64,000 bases of DNA from Streptomyces albofaciens JCM 4342. Lineage in GTDB: Bacteria; Actinomycetota; Actinomycetes; Streptomycetales; Streptomycetaceae. The notes beneath the pieces are model-generated. The model saw only the letters and a list, made by a program, of their open reading frames with translations, did no database searches and was not told the origin of the DNA. Positions 17,322 through 25,812 of the stretch are shown one piece after another. Each line of letters starts with the position of its first letter. Positions within the stretch are counted from its first letter, which is position 1. Location: NCBI RefSeq assembly GCF_008634025.1, contig NZ_PDCM01000002.1, positions 2,629,001 to 2,693,000 of the forward strand, read 5' to 3'. The translations under genes and the position numbers were made by a program.

Positions 17322-18704
17322 GTGAGCAGCACCGTCCTCGCCGCGAGCACCGGTCTCGACTTCTCGCTCGCGCAGCAACTGACCGTCGTGGCGCTGTGCG
17401 CGCTGACCGCCTTCCTCGCGCACCTGGCACTGGCCGTCTTCAACGACGGCCTCCGGCCCTTCATGCTCGACTTCGTCCAGGGCCGTACGACCCGGAGCGC
17501 GACCACGGCGGTCTCCTTCGGACTCTCCGCCGGGTTCATCTTCGGGCTGGGCGCCCCGATGGCGCTCTCCTCCGGGACGCTCAACCCCTGGCTGCTGTTT
17601 CTGCCCACCGACATCCTGGGCCTCCTCGCGCCGAAGAAGTGGCTCGCGCCGGTGCTGGGCGGCGCGTGGGGCGGGGTGGTCGTGTTCGGCCTGAAAGGCG
17701 CCAACGACCTCGCGCACGATCTCCCGGTCGATTTCCTGACGGCCCTGCAGCAGATGGCGACGCCGATCCTCTTCCTCTTCACGCTGTTTCCGGTGCTGGC
17801 GATCACCAAGCAGTTCGGGAAGCTGCTCGGCGGACTGGCCGGTGTGGTGGAACTGGCACTGGTCGTGCTGACGATGAAGGTGTGGCCCGACGTGTTCGCG
17901 GGGGCGCCGGCCATGGCGGTCGGTGTGCTGCTCCTCATCGGCTGCGCGGTGGCCAGGGACGTACGGCAGCGCCGGGCGGCGGAGCGGGCCGCCGCGGGCG
18001 CGGTGCCGGCAGCAGGCGAAGAGGCCTCGACGGTCACATCCGGCAGGGCGCCGGGAGGCGTGGATCCGATGGCGTCGTTGTTCGGCGCCAGTGCGGCCCG
18101 GCTGCGCCGGCACCTGCCGTTGTTCATGGTGCTGGGTGCGGGGATCTGTCTGCTGTCCCAGCTGCATGTGTTCGGTGGCGGGGAGGCGACCAGCTTCCTG
18201 ATCGCCAAGGGGCAGTACGCGGAAGCCGCGCAGGTCGACTTCTACCGTGCCCTCGGATTCATCCCGTTGATCGCCACCACCGCGCTGGCCTCCGGCGCGT
18301 ACGGCATCGTCGGCTTCACCCTCGTCTATCCCATCGGCTATCTGCTGCCGAGTCCCTGGCCGGCCCTGGTCTGCGGTGCCCTGGTCTTCGCCGTCGAGGT
18401 GCTGGCGCTGAGCTGGATCGGCAAGGCACTGGGACGGCTGCCGTCGGTGCGCGACTCCTCGCAGCATCTGCGTGGCGCCATCGGCGACACCCTGCACCTG
18501 GCGATTCTCTTCGGTTCCCTGATGGCGGCGCATGCCATGGGCGGCGGGCTCGGGATTCTCATAGCCGGCGGCCTCTACCTCCTCAACGAGGCCATGGGCC
18601 GGGTGGTGGTCCGGATGGCCGCCGCGCCCGCCGCGGTCCTCGTGACCGGCATCGTCCTCAACGTCCTCCACTGGCTGCACCTCTTCACCCCGATCAAGAC
18701 CTGA
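17322..18704 (+). CDS. yhfT: YhfT-type predicted membrane transporter
   Basis: 460 residues from a GTG with AGGAG six bases upstream. I count about 11-12 hydrophobic spans, for example QLTVVALCALTAFLAHLA, FGLSAGFIFGLGAPMAL, MATPILFLFTLFPVLAI and LAILFGSLMAAHAMGGG. They are split by a soluble Ala/Arg-rich linker near residues 210-255. The family is YhfT, an integral membrane protein of unknown substrate, slightly longer here than the roughly 430 residues in E. coli because of the linker. It is the only transporter in the cluster and so defines the likely import step. It lies 35 bp ahead of php. Confidence 0.85.
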   Translation: MSSTVLAASTGLDFSLAQQLTVVALCALTAFLAHLALAVFNDGLRPFMLDFVQGRTTRSATTAVSFGLSAGFIFGLGAPMALSSGTLNPWLLFLPTDILGLLAPKKWLAPVLGGAWGGVVVFGLKGANDLAHDLPVDFLTALQQMATPILFLFTLFPVLAITKQFGKLLGGLAGVVELALVVLTMKVWPDVFAGAPAMAVGVLLLIGCAVARDVRQRRAAERAAAGAVPAAGEEASTVTSGRAPGGVDPMASLFGASAARLRRHLPLFMVLGAGICLLSQLHVFGGGEATSFLIAKGQYAEAAQVDFYRALGFIPLIATTALASGAYGIVGFTLVYPIGYLLPSPWPALVCGALVFAVEVLALSWIGKALGRLPSVRDSSQHLRGAIGDTLHLAILFGSLMAAHAMGGGLGILIAGGLYLLNEAMGRVVVRMAAAPAAVLVTGIVLNVLHWLHLFTPIKT

Positions 18705-18739
18705 GCAGGCGTGTGGACACGCCGGGAAGGCAGTGTGCG

Positions 18740-19750
18740 ATGAACTCTCTCCTGCGGACCGTCACCGGCCCGCTGTCCGTGACGGCCGTGCAGGGCCCTG
18801 TTCTCGCCCACGAGCATCTGGCCCTCGACCTCTCCCGCCCCACCGACCGTACGGCTTCGCTGACAGCCGGGCATGCCATAGCGGTAGCCGGCGAACTGGC
18901 CGCGCTCCGCGAGCGGTTCGGGCTGTCGCTCGTCGTCGAGCTGACCTGCCGGGGCATGGGGCGCGACCCTGCTGCGCTGATCCGTATTTCCCAGGAGGCG
19001 GGGGTCGCGGTCGTGGCGGGCACCGGCTGGTATCACGATGCCTTCCACCCGCCCGAGGTGGAGGATGCGAGCGTCGAGGAGCTGGCGAACAGGCTGGTGG
19101 AGGAGGTCGAGAGCGGCATGGGCACCGGTGGGCCCTCCCCCGGTGTCATCGGAGAGGTCGGCAGCCATGGGGACCTGCCGGGCGAGGCGGAGATGCGTAC
19201 GCTCACCGCGGCCGCCCACGCCGCCGTCACCACAGGCCTGTCGCTGGCCACCCACGCGCAGTTGGGGCGCGGCGGCCTCGCCCAGTTGGATGTGCTGACC
19301 GCGGCCGGACTGGAGCCGTGTCGGATCAGCATCGGCCACCAGGACCTGCTCGACGCCCCCGCGATCCACCGAGAGCTGGCGGCGGCGGGAGCGTACGTCG
19401 CCTTCGACACCGTCGGAAAGGAGAGGTATCAGAGCGACGCGACCCGGTTGCGGCTGCTGCTCGCGTTGCTGGAGGCCGGGCACGCCGATCGCGCCCTGCT
19501 CAGCTGCGACATCTCGCGGCACGGGTACCTGCTCGACGAAGGCGGCCATGGGTACGGGCACCTGTTCCGGTCGTTCCTGCCGGACCTGCGGGCCGCCGGA
19601 GCCGACGACGCGCTGATCGACCTCCTGACCCGCCGCAATCCGCTGCGCTTCCTCACGGGCGGGGACGGCAGGGAGCGGCAGCCGTTTCAGGCCCGGACCA
19701 CAGTCGCACTCCAGGAAAACGGCCTGGCGGGAAGAGAGGCGTCGCCATGA
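18740..19750 (+). CDS. php: Phosphotriesterase-family hydrolase Php
   Basis: 336 residues, amidohydrolase-superfamily barrel of the phosphotriesterase homology group. All six metal-centre positions are visible: His24 and His26 (VLAHEH), Glu139 (VIGEVG), His172 (LATHAQL), His200 (SIGHQD) and Asp257 (LSCDIS). The bridging residue is Glu139, where true phosphotriesterases have a carbamylated Lys; E. coli Php also has Glu there. Organophosphate hydrolysis is therefore not expected, and lactone, ester or amide hydrolysis is more plausible. The C-terminus carries about 25 extra residues. Its stop overlaps the yhfS start (ATGA). The natural substrate is unknown. Confidence 0.9.
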   Translation: MNSLLRTVTGPLSVTAVQGPVLAHEHLALDLSRPTDRTASLTAGHAIAVAGELAALRERFGLSLVVELTCRGMGRDPAALIRISQEAGVAVVAGTGWYHDAFHPPEVEDASVEELANRLVEEVESGMGTGGPSPGVIGEVGSHGDLPGEAEMRTLTAAAHAAVTTGLSLATHAQLGRGGLAQLDVLTAAGLEPCRISIGHQDLLDAPAIHRELAAAGAYVAFDTVGKERYQSDATRLRLLLALLEAGHADRALLSCDISRHGYLLDEGGHGYGHLFRSFLPDLRAAGADDALIDLLTRRNPLRFLTGGDGRERQPFQARTTVALQENGLAGREASP

Positions 19751-20991
19751 GCGTGCGATTGCCCCGGACGTTTCCGTTGCCGACGGTCACGTTGGAGGGA
19801 GCGGAGGCGAACCAGTTCCGGCTGATGGAGAGTGTCGCCCGGCATTTCGAGGGCCGGCAGCTCTTCGAGGCGGATGCGGGTGTGGTGCCGGGGGTGGGGC
19901 GTCCGCGTACCACCGCACGGGTCGAGGCCGTTCTCGCGGAGTTCTTCGGGGCTCCTGCCGCGGCGCTGGTTCAAGGCGCGGGCACGGGCGCGATCCGGGC
20001 AGCGCTCGGTGCCGTGCTCCGTGCGGGCGATCCGCTGCTCGTGCACCGCGCGCCGGTCTACCGCACTACCGGCGTCACCTTGCGCGGGCTGGGGGTGGAG
20101 ACGGTCGAGGCGGATTTCAACGACCGTGCCGCGTTGGACCGGGCGCTGTCCTCCGGACGGTTCCGGTGGGCGTTCGTCCAGCACACCCGGCAGCGGGTGG
20201 CGGATTCCCACGACCCGGGCGAGGTGCTCGCCGCCTGCCGGGCCGCCGGTGTGCGCACCGTCGTGGACGACAACTACGCGGTCTTCCGGGTGCCGCGATG
20301 CGGTGTGGAACTGGGCGCGGACGCTTCCTGCTTCTCACTGTTCAAGCTGCACGGCCCGGAGGGGGTGGGCGCAGTGGTCGGCGCGCGTGACCTGGTGGAG
20401 CGGGTGCACGACGACAACTACTCCGGCGGCGGCCAGGTGCAGGGGCACCAGGCGCTGGACGCGCTGCGGGCGCTCAGCCACGTACCGGTGATGTGGGCGG
20501 TGCAGTCCAGGGTGGGTGCGGAGATCGCCGAGCGGCTGGGGGCCGGGGAGGTGCCCGGGGTCGCCGAGGTGCGGATCGCCAATGTCCAGGACCGGTGCGT
20601 GCTGCTCCGGCTGGACCGGCCGGTCGCCCGCGCGGTGCCGGACGCCGCGGCCCGGTACGGCGCCGCCCCGTACCCCGTGGGTGCCAACTCCCGTTACGAG
20701 ATCGCCCCGCTCTTCTACCGGATGTCCCGGTCCGCTTTGGAGGACGCGCCGGAGCTTGCCGACTGGACGGTGCGTATCAACCCGATGCGGGCGGGTGCGG
20801 ACCTGGTGATCGACATCCTCCGGCGCGCGCTGCACGATCTGCGCGACGTTTCCGTGAACAGCCCCCGGGACACCGCCGCACCCGTACGTGAACCCGGTCG
20901 CGTACCACCGCCCGCGCCCGATGCCGCCCTCCGTGCTCCGCGATCCACGCACAGCGCCCACGGCTTGCGCGATCACGAGGAAGGAGGCTGA
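19747..20991 (+). CDS. yhfS: YhfS-type PLP-dependent aminotransferase-like enzyme
   Basis: 414 residues, fold-type I PLP enzyme. The PLP-ring aspartate lies in TVVDDNYAVF (about 174-175) and the Schiff-base lysine is Lys200 in CFSLFKLHGPEGVGAVVGA; the N-terminal VQGAGTGAIRAAL is the phosphate-binding turn. The order and spacing match the YhfS family, which is related to Cys/Met-metabolism enzymes and aminotransferases; the reaction is undefined. E. coli YhfS is about 360 residues. The extra about 50 residues here form a Pro/Arg/Ala-rich tail after residue 365 without visible structure. It overlaps php by four bases and is followed five bases later by yhfX. Confidence 0.88.
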   Translation: MSVRLPRTFPLPTVTLEGAEANQFRLMESVARHFEGRQLFEADAGVVPGVGRPRTTARVEAVLAEFFGAPAAALVQGAGTGAIRAALGAVLRAGDPLLVHRAPVYRTTGVTLRGLGVETVEADFNDRAALDRALSSGRFRWAFVQHTRQRVADSHDPGEVLAACRAAGVRTVVDDNYAVFRVPRCGVELGADASCFSLFKLHGPEGVGAVVGARDLVERVHDDNYSGGGQVQGHQALDALRALSHVPVMWAVQSRVGAEIAERLGAGEVPGVAEVRIANVQDRCVLLRLDRPVARAVPDAAARYGAAPYPVGANSRYEIAPLFYRMSRSALEDAPELADWTVRINPMRAGADLVIDILRRALHDLRDVSVNSPRDTAAPVREPGRVPPPAPDAALRAPRSTHSAHGLRDHEEGG

Positions 20992-20996
20992 TCACC

Positions 20997-22184
20997 GTGT
21001 TCCTCGACACCGTCCTCGCACGCAACCCACGGCTGATCGACTGTGCCGCCGACCTGCACCGCACCGGCGCGGTGGAGCCGGACACGTATGTCCTGGACCT
21101 GGATGCCGTCGAAGCCAACGCCGCGCTGCTGGCGAAGGCGGCGCGACGACAGCGCCTCGGCCTATGGTTCGTGGCCAAGCAGATCGGACGCAACCCCGAG
21201 CTGGTCCGGGCCGTGGCCCGGCATCTCCCCCGGTTCGCCGCCATCGACGCGCGCGAAGCCCGCACACTGCACGGGGCGGGTGCGCGCGCCGGAAATGTGG
21301 GCCACCTGGTGCAGATTCCCCACCGTGCACTGCCAGAGGTGCTCGCCTGGCGTCCCGAAGCGGTCACCGTCTTCGACCTGGCCAACGCCCGTGCCGTCTC
21401 GGACGCCGCCCGGCAACTGGGTCGCGTACAGGATGTTCTGGTACGGGTCGAGGGCGCGCCCGGCGCGGTCCATCCGGGGCAGGAGGGTGGCGTGCCGCTC
21501 AGTGAGCTGGAGGGTTTCGCGGCCGAGGCGGAGCGGATGCCCGGCATCCGGCTGACCGGAGTCACCGCCTTTCCGTGCGTTCAGTGCGCACCCGGGTCCG
21601 GGCACCCGCGCCCCACCGCCACCTTCGAACTGGCCCGCCGGGCCCAGGCCTTGCTGGCCGCGCGCGGGCGCACCGAACCGAAGCTGAGTGCTCCCGGCGT
21701 CACCTGCGCTGCCACCTTGCCGATGCTCGCCGAGCTGGGCGCCACGCACGGCGAACCCGGTCACGCGCTCACCGGCACCACCCCTCTGCACGCCATCGAC
21801 CCGGAGCAGCCGGAGCGGCCCGCGTACGTATACGTCACCGAGGTCGCCCACCTCCTCGCCGATGGCCGGCCCGCTCTCCACGGTGGCGGCTTCTACCCTC
21901 GTTCCGGCGTCGAGTCGGCGTTGATCCCCCGGACCGGCGCCCGGCTCGCCGTCCAGACAGTCCCGGCCGAGAACATCGACTACTACCGGCTGCTGGCTCC
22001 CGGCCGTGCCCGGCCCGGTGATACCGCCGTCCTGGCGTTCCGTACGCAGATCTTCGTGACCCGCAGCAACGTCGCGGTCGTCGCCGGTCTCAGCGCGGGC
22101 AGCCCACGGTTGACCGGCCACCACGACGCGCTCGGCCGACCGCTTCCGCAGGTCACGGGCGGGGAAGGCGCGGATGGGCCATGA
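20997..22184 (+). CDS. yhfX: YhfX-type alanine-racemase-fold PLP enzyme
   Basis: 395 residues from a GTG with AAGGAGG nine bases upstream. Fold-type III (alanine racemase-like) PLP barrel: PLP lysine Lys61 in WFVAKQIGRNPELV, followed by the AAIDAREARTLHGAG and VGHLVQIPH strands. The C-terminal beta domain contains HGGGFYPRSG and AFRTQIFVTRSNVAVV. It matches the YhfX family rather than classical alanine or ornithine racemases; reaction unknown. Its ATGA stop/start overlap with yhfW implies tight co-expression. Together with YhfS it suggests amino-acid chemistry on an amino substrate. Confidence 0.88.
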   Translation: MFLDTVLARNPRLIDCAADLHRTGAVEPDTYVLDLDAVEANAALLAKAARRQRLGLWFVAKQIGRNPELVRAVARHLPRFAAIDAREARTLHGAGARAGNVGHLVQIPHRALPEVLAWRPEAVTVFDLANARAVSDAARQLGRVQDVLVRVEGAPGAVHPGQEGGVPLSELEGFAAEAERMPGIRLTGVTAFPCVQCAPGSGHPRPTATFELARRAQALLAARGRTEPKLSAPGVTCAATLPMLAELGATHGEPGHALTGTTPLHAIDPEQPERPAYVYVTEVAHLLADGRPALHGGGFYPRSGVESALIPRTGARLAVQTVPAENIDYYRLLAPGRARPGDTAVLAFRTQIFVTRSNVAVVAGLSAGSPRLTGHHDALGRPLPQVTGGEGADGP

Positions 22185-23431
22185 GCAGGATCGTCATTCT
22201 CGTCATCGACGGGTTGGGCGTCGGCGCGATGCCCGACGCGGCGGATCCGCGGCCCGGTGACGCTGCCGCCGATACGCTGGGCCACCTTCTCGACGAGCAC
22301 CGTACGGCCACGGGTCGCCGACTCCCGCTGCCCGCCCTGGAAGCACTCGGCCTTGGCTTCGTGCACCCCCACCCGGATCTCGCGCCCGCGCCGTCCCTCC
22401 CGGTGGCCGTGGGCCGTGCCGCGCTCGGCTATCCGGGCGCCGATACGTACGCCGGGCATCAGACGATGATGGGGGCCGACTTCAGCCGGGTGACCGTGGC
22501 CCGGCTCGCCGGCCATCTCGGCGAGGTCGCCGCGGCCCTCCGGGCGAGCGGACGCCGCGCGGATCTGCTTGCCGGGCGTCCCGTGCTGGTCGTGGGCGGG
22601 CGGGTCCTCGTCCACGACAACCTCGAAGCGGACCCGGGCGTCAACTGGAACGTCTCCGGACTGCTCGCGGACAACCCCTTCACGGAGATCCTCGACATCG
22701 CACGGGTGGTGCGTTCGGTGGCGCCCGTGGCCCGGGTGATCGCCGTGGGCGGCCGTGCCGACGGCCCGCTGGACACCTTCGTACGCGACGGAGACCTCGG
22801 CACGGTCGGGCTGGACACCCCGGCGAGCGGTTTCTACCGGAACGGCGGGCTGGTGGTACGGCACCTCGGGGCGCCGCTGGATCACGCCCGCCGGCTGCCG
22901 GAGCTGGCATCCGGGGCCGGTGCCCCCGTGACCCTCGTGGGCAAGGCCGCGGATGTATTGGCCTGCGACACGGCGCTGTGCTGCCCCGCCGTCGGCACCG
23001 CTGAGGTCCTCGGGGTGACGGCCGACGCCGTACGCCGGGCGCCGGACACCGCCCTGATCGTCAGCAATGTCCAGGAGACGGATCTGGCGGGGCACCAGCA
23101 GGACGCCCCGCGTTACGCCGCCGTGCTCCGGCGGACCGATGCCGGACTGGGCACGCTGCTGCGGCTCCTCTCGTCGCCCGGCGACCGCTTGATCGTTACG
23201 GGTGATCACGGCAACGACCCGGTCATCGGCCATGCCCACCACACCCGTGAGTACGTGCCGGTGCTGATCCACCGTCCCGAGGCCACGGGCTTCGACCGTC
23301 TGCCGATGGCCCGGACCCTGGCGGATGTGGGCGCCACAGCGGCGGCCGCGCTCGGGCTGCCGCCAGCCGCGCTGGGGAACGGCACGCCTCTGCTACGGCC
23401 GGTGGGCGGATCGGCGGGTGTGCCGCGATGA
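22181..23431 (+). CDS. yhfW: YhfW-type phosphopentomutase-like metalloenzyme
   Basis: 416 residues, alkaline-phosphatase superfamily. The first metal aspartate is Asp10 (VILVIDGLGVG). The phosphoacceptor threonine region is ADTYAGHQTM (Thr89), equivalent to DTTTGHW in phosphopentomutases. The second metal site is VTGDHGND (Asp342, His343) with HAHHTREYVPV (His353/354) near the end. The metal set of a phosphopentomutase is therefore intact, but the TYAGHQ sequence around the nucleophile differs from DeoB, so the sugar or alcohol-phosphate substrate is probably different. It is the last gene of the cluster, convergent with ffh. Confidence 0.88.
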   Translation: MSRIVILVIDGLGVGAMPDAADPRPGDAAADTLGHLLDEHRTATGRRLPLPALEALGLGFVHPHPDLAPAPSLPVAVGRAALGYPGADTYAGHQTMMGADFSRVTVARLAGHLGEVAAALRASGRRADLLAGRPVLVVGGRVLVHDNLEADPGVNWNVSGLLADNPFTEILDIARVVRSVAPVARVIAVGGRADGPLDTFVRDGDLGTVGLDTPASGFYRNGGLVVRHLGAPLDHARRLPELASGAGAPVTLVGKAADVLACDTALCCPAVGTAEVLGVTADAVRRAPDTALIVSNVQETDLAGHQQDAPRYAAVLRRTDAGLGTLLRLLSSPGDRLIVTGDHGNDPVIGHAHHTREYVPVLIHRPEATGFDRLPMARTLADVGATAAAALGLPPAALGNGTPLLRPVGGSAGVPR

Positions 23432-23440
23432 GCACGCGGA

Positions 23441-23474
23441 CGAGCCCCCGACCGGGGGTCCGGGCAGGGGCTCG
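23441..23474. terminator. Hairpin between yhfW and ffh
   Basis: CGAGCCCC at 23441-23448 pairs with GGGGCTCG at 23467-23474; the loop itself contains a smaller CCCCCGACCGGGGG-like pairing. It begins 10 bp after the yhfW stop and about 70 bp from the ffh stop, so it may serve both convergent genes. There is no T tract, as is usual in Streptomyces terminators. Confidence 0.4.
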
Positions 23475-23541
23475 ATCGGACGGCTTGGCGCCGTGTGCGG
23501 TTCCCGGTGCGGCGCGGGCCGACCAGGAGCCGAAAGGGGTG

Positions 23542-25098
23542 CTAGCCCATGAACTTCTTGAACTCGTCGGGGAGTTCGAAGTTCTTCGCGTCGCCGCCCT
23601 GCGGCAGGCCCAGCGGGTTGCCGGACTGCGCGGCCTCGCGGCGTGCGGCAGCGGCCTCCTCCTCGGCCTTCCGCTTCATGGGGTTGCCGCTCTTGCGCTT
23701 GCCCTTGGCCTGCTTCTGCTGCTTCTTCTTCTTGGCGCCGCCACCCATGCCCGGCATCCCAGGCATGCCGGGCATTCCCGGCATGCCGCCGCCCTGGGCC
23801 ATCTTGGACATCATCTTGCGGGCGTCGAAGAAGCGCTCGACCAGGTTCTTGACCGCGCTGACGTCGACGCCGGAGCCCTTGGCGATGCGGGCCCGGCGCG
23901 AGCCGTTGATGATCGTCGGGTCCTGGCGCTCGCCGGGCGTCATCGACTTGATGATCGCGGCCGTACGGTCGACCTCACGCTCGTCCAGGTTGTTGATCTG
24001 CTCCTTCATCTGCCCCATACCGGGCAGCATGCCGAGCAGCTTGGAGATGGAGCCCATCTTGCGGACCTGCTCCATCTGGGCCAGGAAGTCGTCGAGCGTG
24101 AAGTCCTTGCCCTTGCTGCTCGCCAGCTTGGAAGCCATCTTCTCGGCCTCTTGCTGGCTGAAGGTCTGCTCCGCCTTCTCGATCAGCGTGAGCATGTCGC
24201 CCATGCCGAGGATGCGGGACGCCATGCGGTCCGGGTGGAACGCGTCGAAGTCGTCCAGCTTCTCGCCGTTGGAGGCGAACATGATCTGCTTGCCGGTGAC
24301 GTGCGCGATGGAGAGCGCGGCACCACCGCGGGCGTCGCCGTCCAGCTTGGAGAGCACGACGCCGTCGAAGCCGACGCCGTCGCGGAACGCCTCCGCGGTG
24401 TTGACCGCGTCCTGACCGATCATGGCGTCGACGACGAACAGGACCTCGTCCGGCTTGACCGCGTCACGGATGTCCGCGGCCTGCTGCATCAGTTCCTGGT
24501 CGATGCCGAGACGGCCCGCGGTGTCGACGATGACCACATCGTGCTGCTTGGCACGGGCGAACTCGATCGAGTCCTGAGCGACCTTGACCGGATCGCCGAC
24601 GCCGTTGCCCGGCTCGGGCGCGAAGATCGCGACATTGGCGCGCTCGGCGACGACCGAGAGCTGGTTGACGGCGTTGGGGCGCTGGAGGTCACAGGCGACC
24701 AGCAGCGGCGCGTGGCCCTGCTGCTTGAGCCAGGCGCCGAGCTTTCCGGCCAGGGTCGTCTTACCGGCACCCTGCAGACCGGCGAGCATGATGACCGTCG
24801 GAGGGTTCTTGGCGAAGCGCAGCCGACGGGTCTCGCCACCGAGGATGCCGACGAGCTCCTCGTTGACGATCTTGATGACCTGCTGGGCGGGGTTGAGCGC
24901 CTGGGAGACCTCGGCACCGGTCGCCCGCTCCTTGACCTGCTTGATGAAGGCCCGGACGACGGGAAGCGCGACGTCGGCCTCCAGCAGGGCGATCCGGATC
25001 TCGCGCGCCGTGGCGTCGATGTCCGCCTCGCTCAAGCGGCCTTTGCCCCGGAGGTTTTTGAAAGTACTCGCCAAGCGGTCGGAAAGCGTATCGAACAC
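23542..25098 (-). CDS. ffh: Signal recognition particle protein Ffh
   Basis: 518 residues. SRP GTPase that binds signal sequences and 4.5S RNA and targets ribosomes to FtsY. N domain at residues 1-95; G domain with P-loop GLQGAGKTT (107-115), DTAGRLG and SKLDGDARGG. The methionine-rich M domain runs from about 300 (GKQ...MGDMLTLIEKAEQ, LGMLPGMGQMKEQ) and ends in a GMPGMPGMPGMPGMGGG stretch and a basic tail. All motifs are intact. It is convergent with the yhf cluster. The 713-bp spacer upstream (25099-25812) is gene-free. Confidence 0.98.
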   Translation of the reverse strand: MFDTLSDRLASTFKNLRGKGRLSEADIDATAREIRIALLEADVALPVVRAFIKQVKERATGAEVSQALNPAQQVIKIVNEELVGILGGETRRLRFAKNPPTVIMLAGLQGAGKTTLAGKLGAWLKQQGHAPLLVACDLQRPNAVNQLSVVAERANVAIFAPEPGNGVGDPVKVAQDSIEFARAKQHDVVIVDTAGRLGIDQELMQQAADIRDAVKPDEVLFVVDAMIGQDAVNTAEAFRDGVGFDGVVLSKLDGDARGGAALSIAHVTGKQIMFASNGEKLDDFDAFHPDRMASRILGMGDMLTLIEKAEQTFSQQEAEKMASKLASSKGKDFTLDDFLAQMEQVRKMGSISKLLGMLPGMGQMKEQINNLDEREVDRTAAIIKSMTPGERQDPTIINGSRRARIAKGSGVDVSAVKNLVERFFDARKMMSKMAQGGGMPGMPGMPGMPGMGGGAKKKKQQKQAKGKRKSGNPMKRKAEEEAAAARREAAQSGNPLGLPQGGDAKNFELPDEFKKFMG

Positions 25099-25812
25099 GG
25101 CGGTCGTCGATCCTCGGGGTCGGGGGCAGGGTCAAGTCGGCTTCTAGGGTATCCGCACGCGCAGGCAACGTGCCCCTGCCCGCCGGGGAGGGCCGCCGGG
25201 ACGGGACCGCGCGCGACTGCGAGAGCGGTCCGCGCACGGCGTGGGCGCCTGCTGCGGTTGCCGCCTCCACCGTCTCACGGGGGTGGGGCGGGCCGGCAGC
25301 CCGTGCCGGTTTCGGGGACCGGACAGCCCGTGCCGGTTTTGGGGACGGGGCGGAGGCGGGGGCGGTTCCTGGGGCTGGGGGCCGGGGGCCAGTCATTGCC
25401 CGGGCCTGGGGCCTGGGATTGGAGCATCTGGACCAGGCCGGGAGCCTGGGGCTGGGCCGACCGGGCCGGGCCGGGAGTTTGGGCCCGGGCCGACCGGGCC
25501 GGGCCGAGAGCCGCCCCGTCTCCGGAGCGCGCGCCGTCGGCGAACCGCCTGCCGTCTACGGAACGCCTGCCACCTACGGACCGCCTGCCCTCTACGGACC
25601 GAATCCCGCGGCCGAGCCCGGCGTCGCCGCCAAAGGCCGTACAGCCGCAGGGAGCCTCCCCGCCGCCAGACTCGCAGGGCTCGGAGGGCTTCCCCGCGGC
25701 AGGCGCCAGCCCATCCGCCCTCGCAGGCCGGTCGTGGAAGCCTGTCCCTCCCGGCGCTCCCGCCCCCGGCGAGGGCGGTCCGTGCCCATCGCCTCCCACA
25801 GGCACGCTCCCA
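25099..25812. other. Repeat-rich gene-free spacer between ffh and glnD
   Basis: About 710 bp. The open frames in it encode only low-complexity Gly/Pro/Arg strings that follow the underlying DNA repeats, so I call no gene. It contains a duplicated 27-bp segment around 25299-25350 (CCCGTGCCGGTTTYGGGGAC) and the 18-bp array at 25545-25598. The ffh promoter must lie in the part near 25100. Confidence 0.45.
25545..25598. repeat. Three tandem 18-bp units upstream of ffh
   Basis: CCGCCTGCCGTCTACGGA (25545-25562), ACGCCTGCCACCTACGGA (25563-25580) and CCGCCTGCCCTCTACGGA (25581-25598). The unit is 18 bp, the same period as the arrays at 16354, 49947 and 58884. It lies in gene-free DNA between ffh and glnD. 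No function is evident. Confidence 0.7.

Noticed and set aside
18740..19750. Reading php as a true phosphotriesterase acting on organophosphates
   Set aside because: The bridging residue is Glu139 instead of carbamylated Lys and the context is catabolic, so the E. coli Php-like, unknown activity is the safer call.
25275..25805. 176-codon minus-strand frame between ffh and glnD
   Set aside because: Its SVEGRR and similar repeats simply translate the 18-bp DNA array; codon use and composition are unlike the neighbouring genes.
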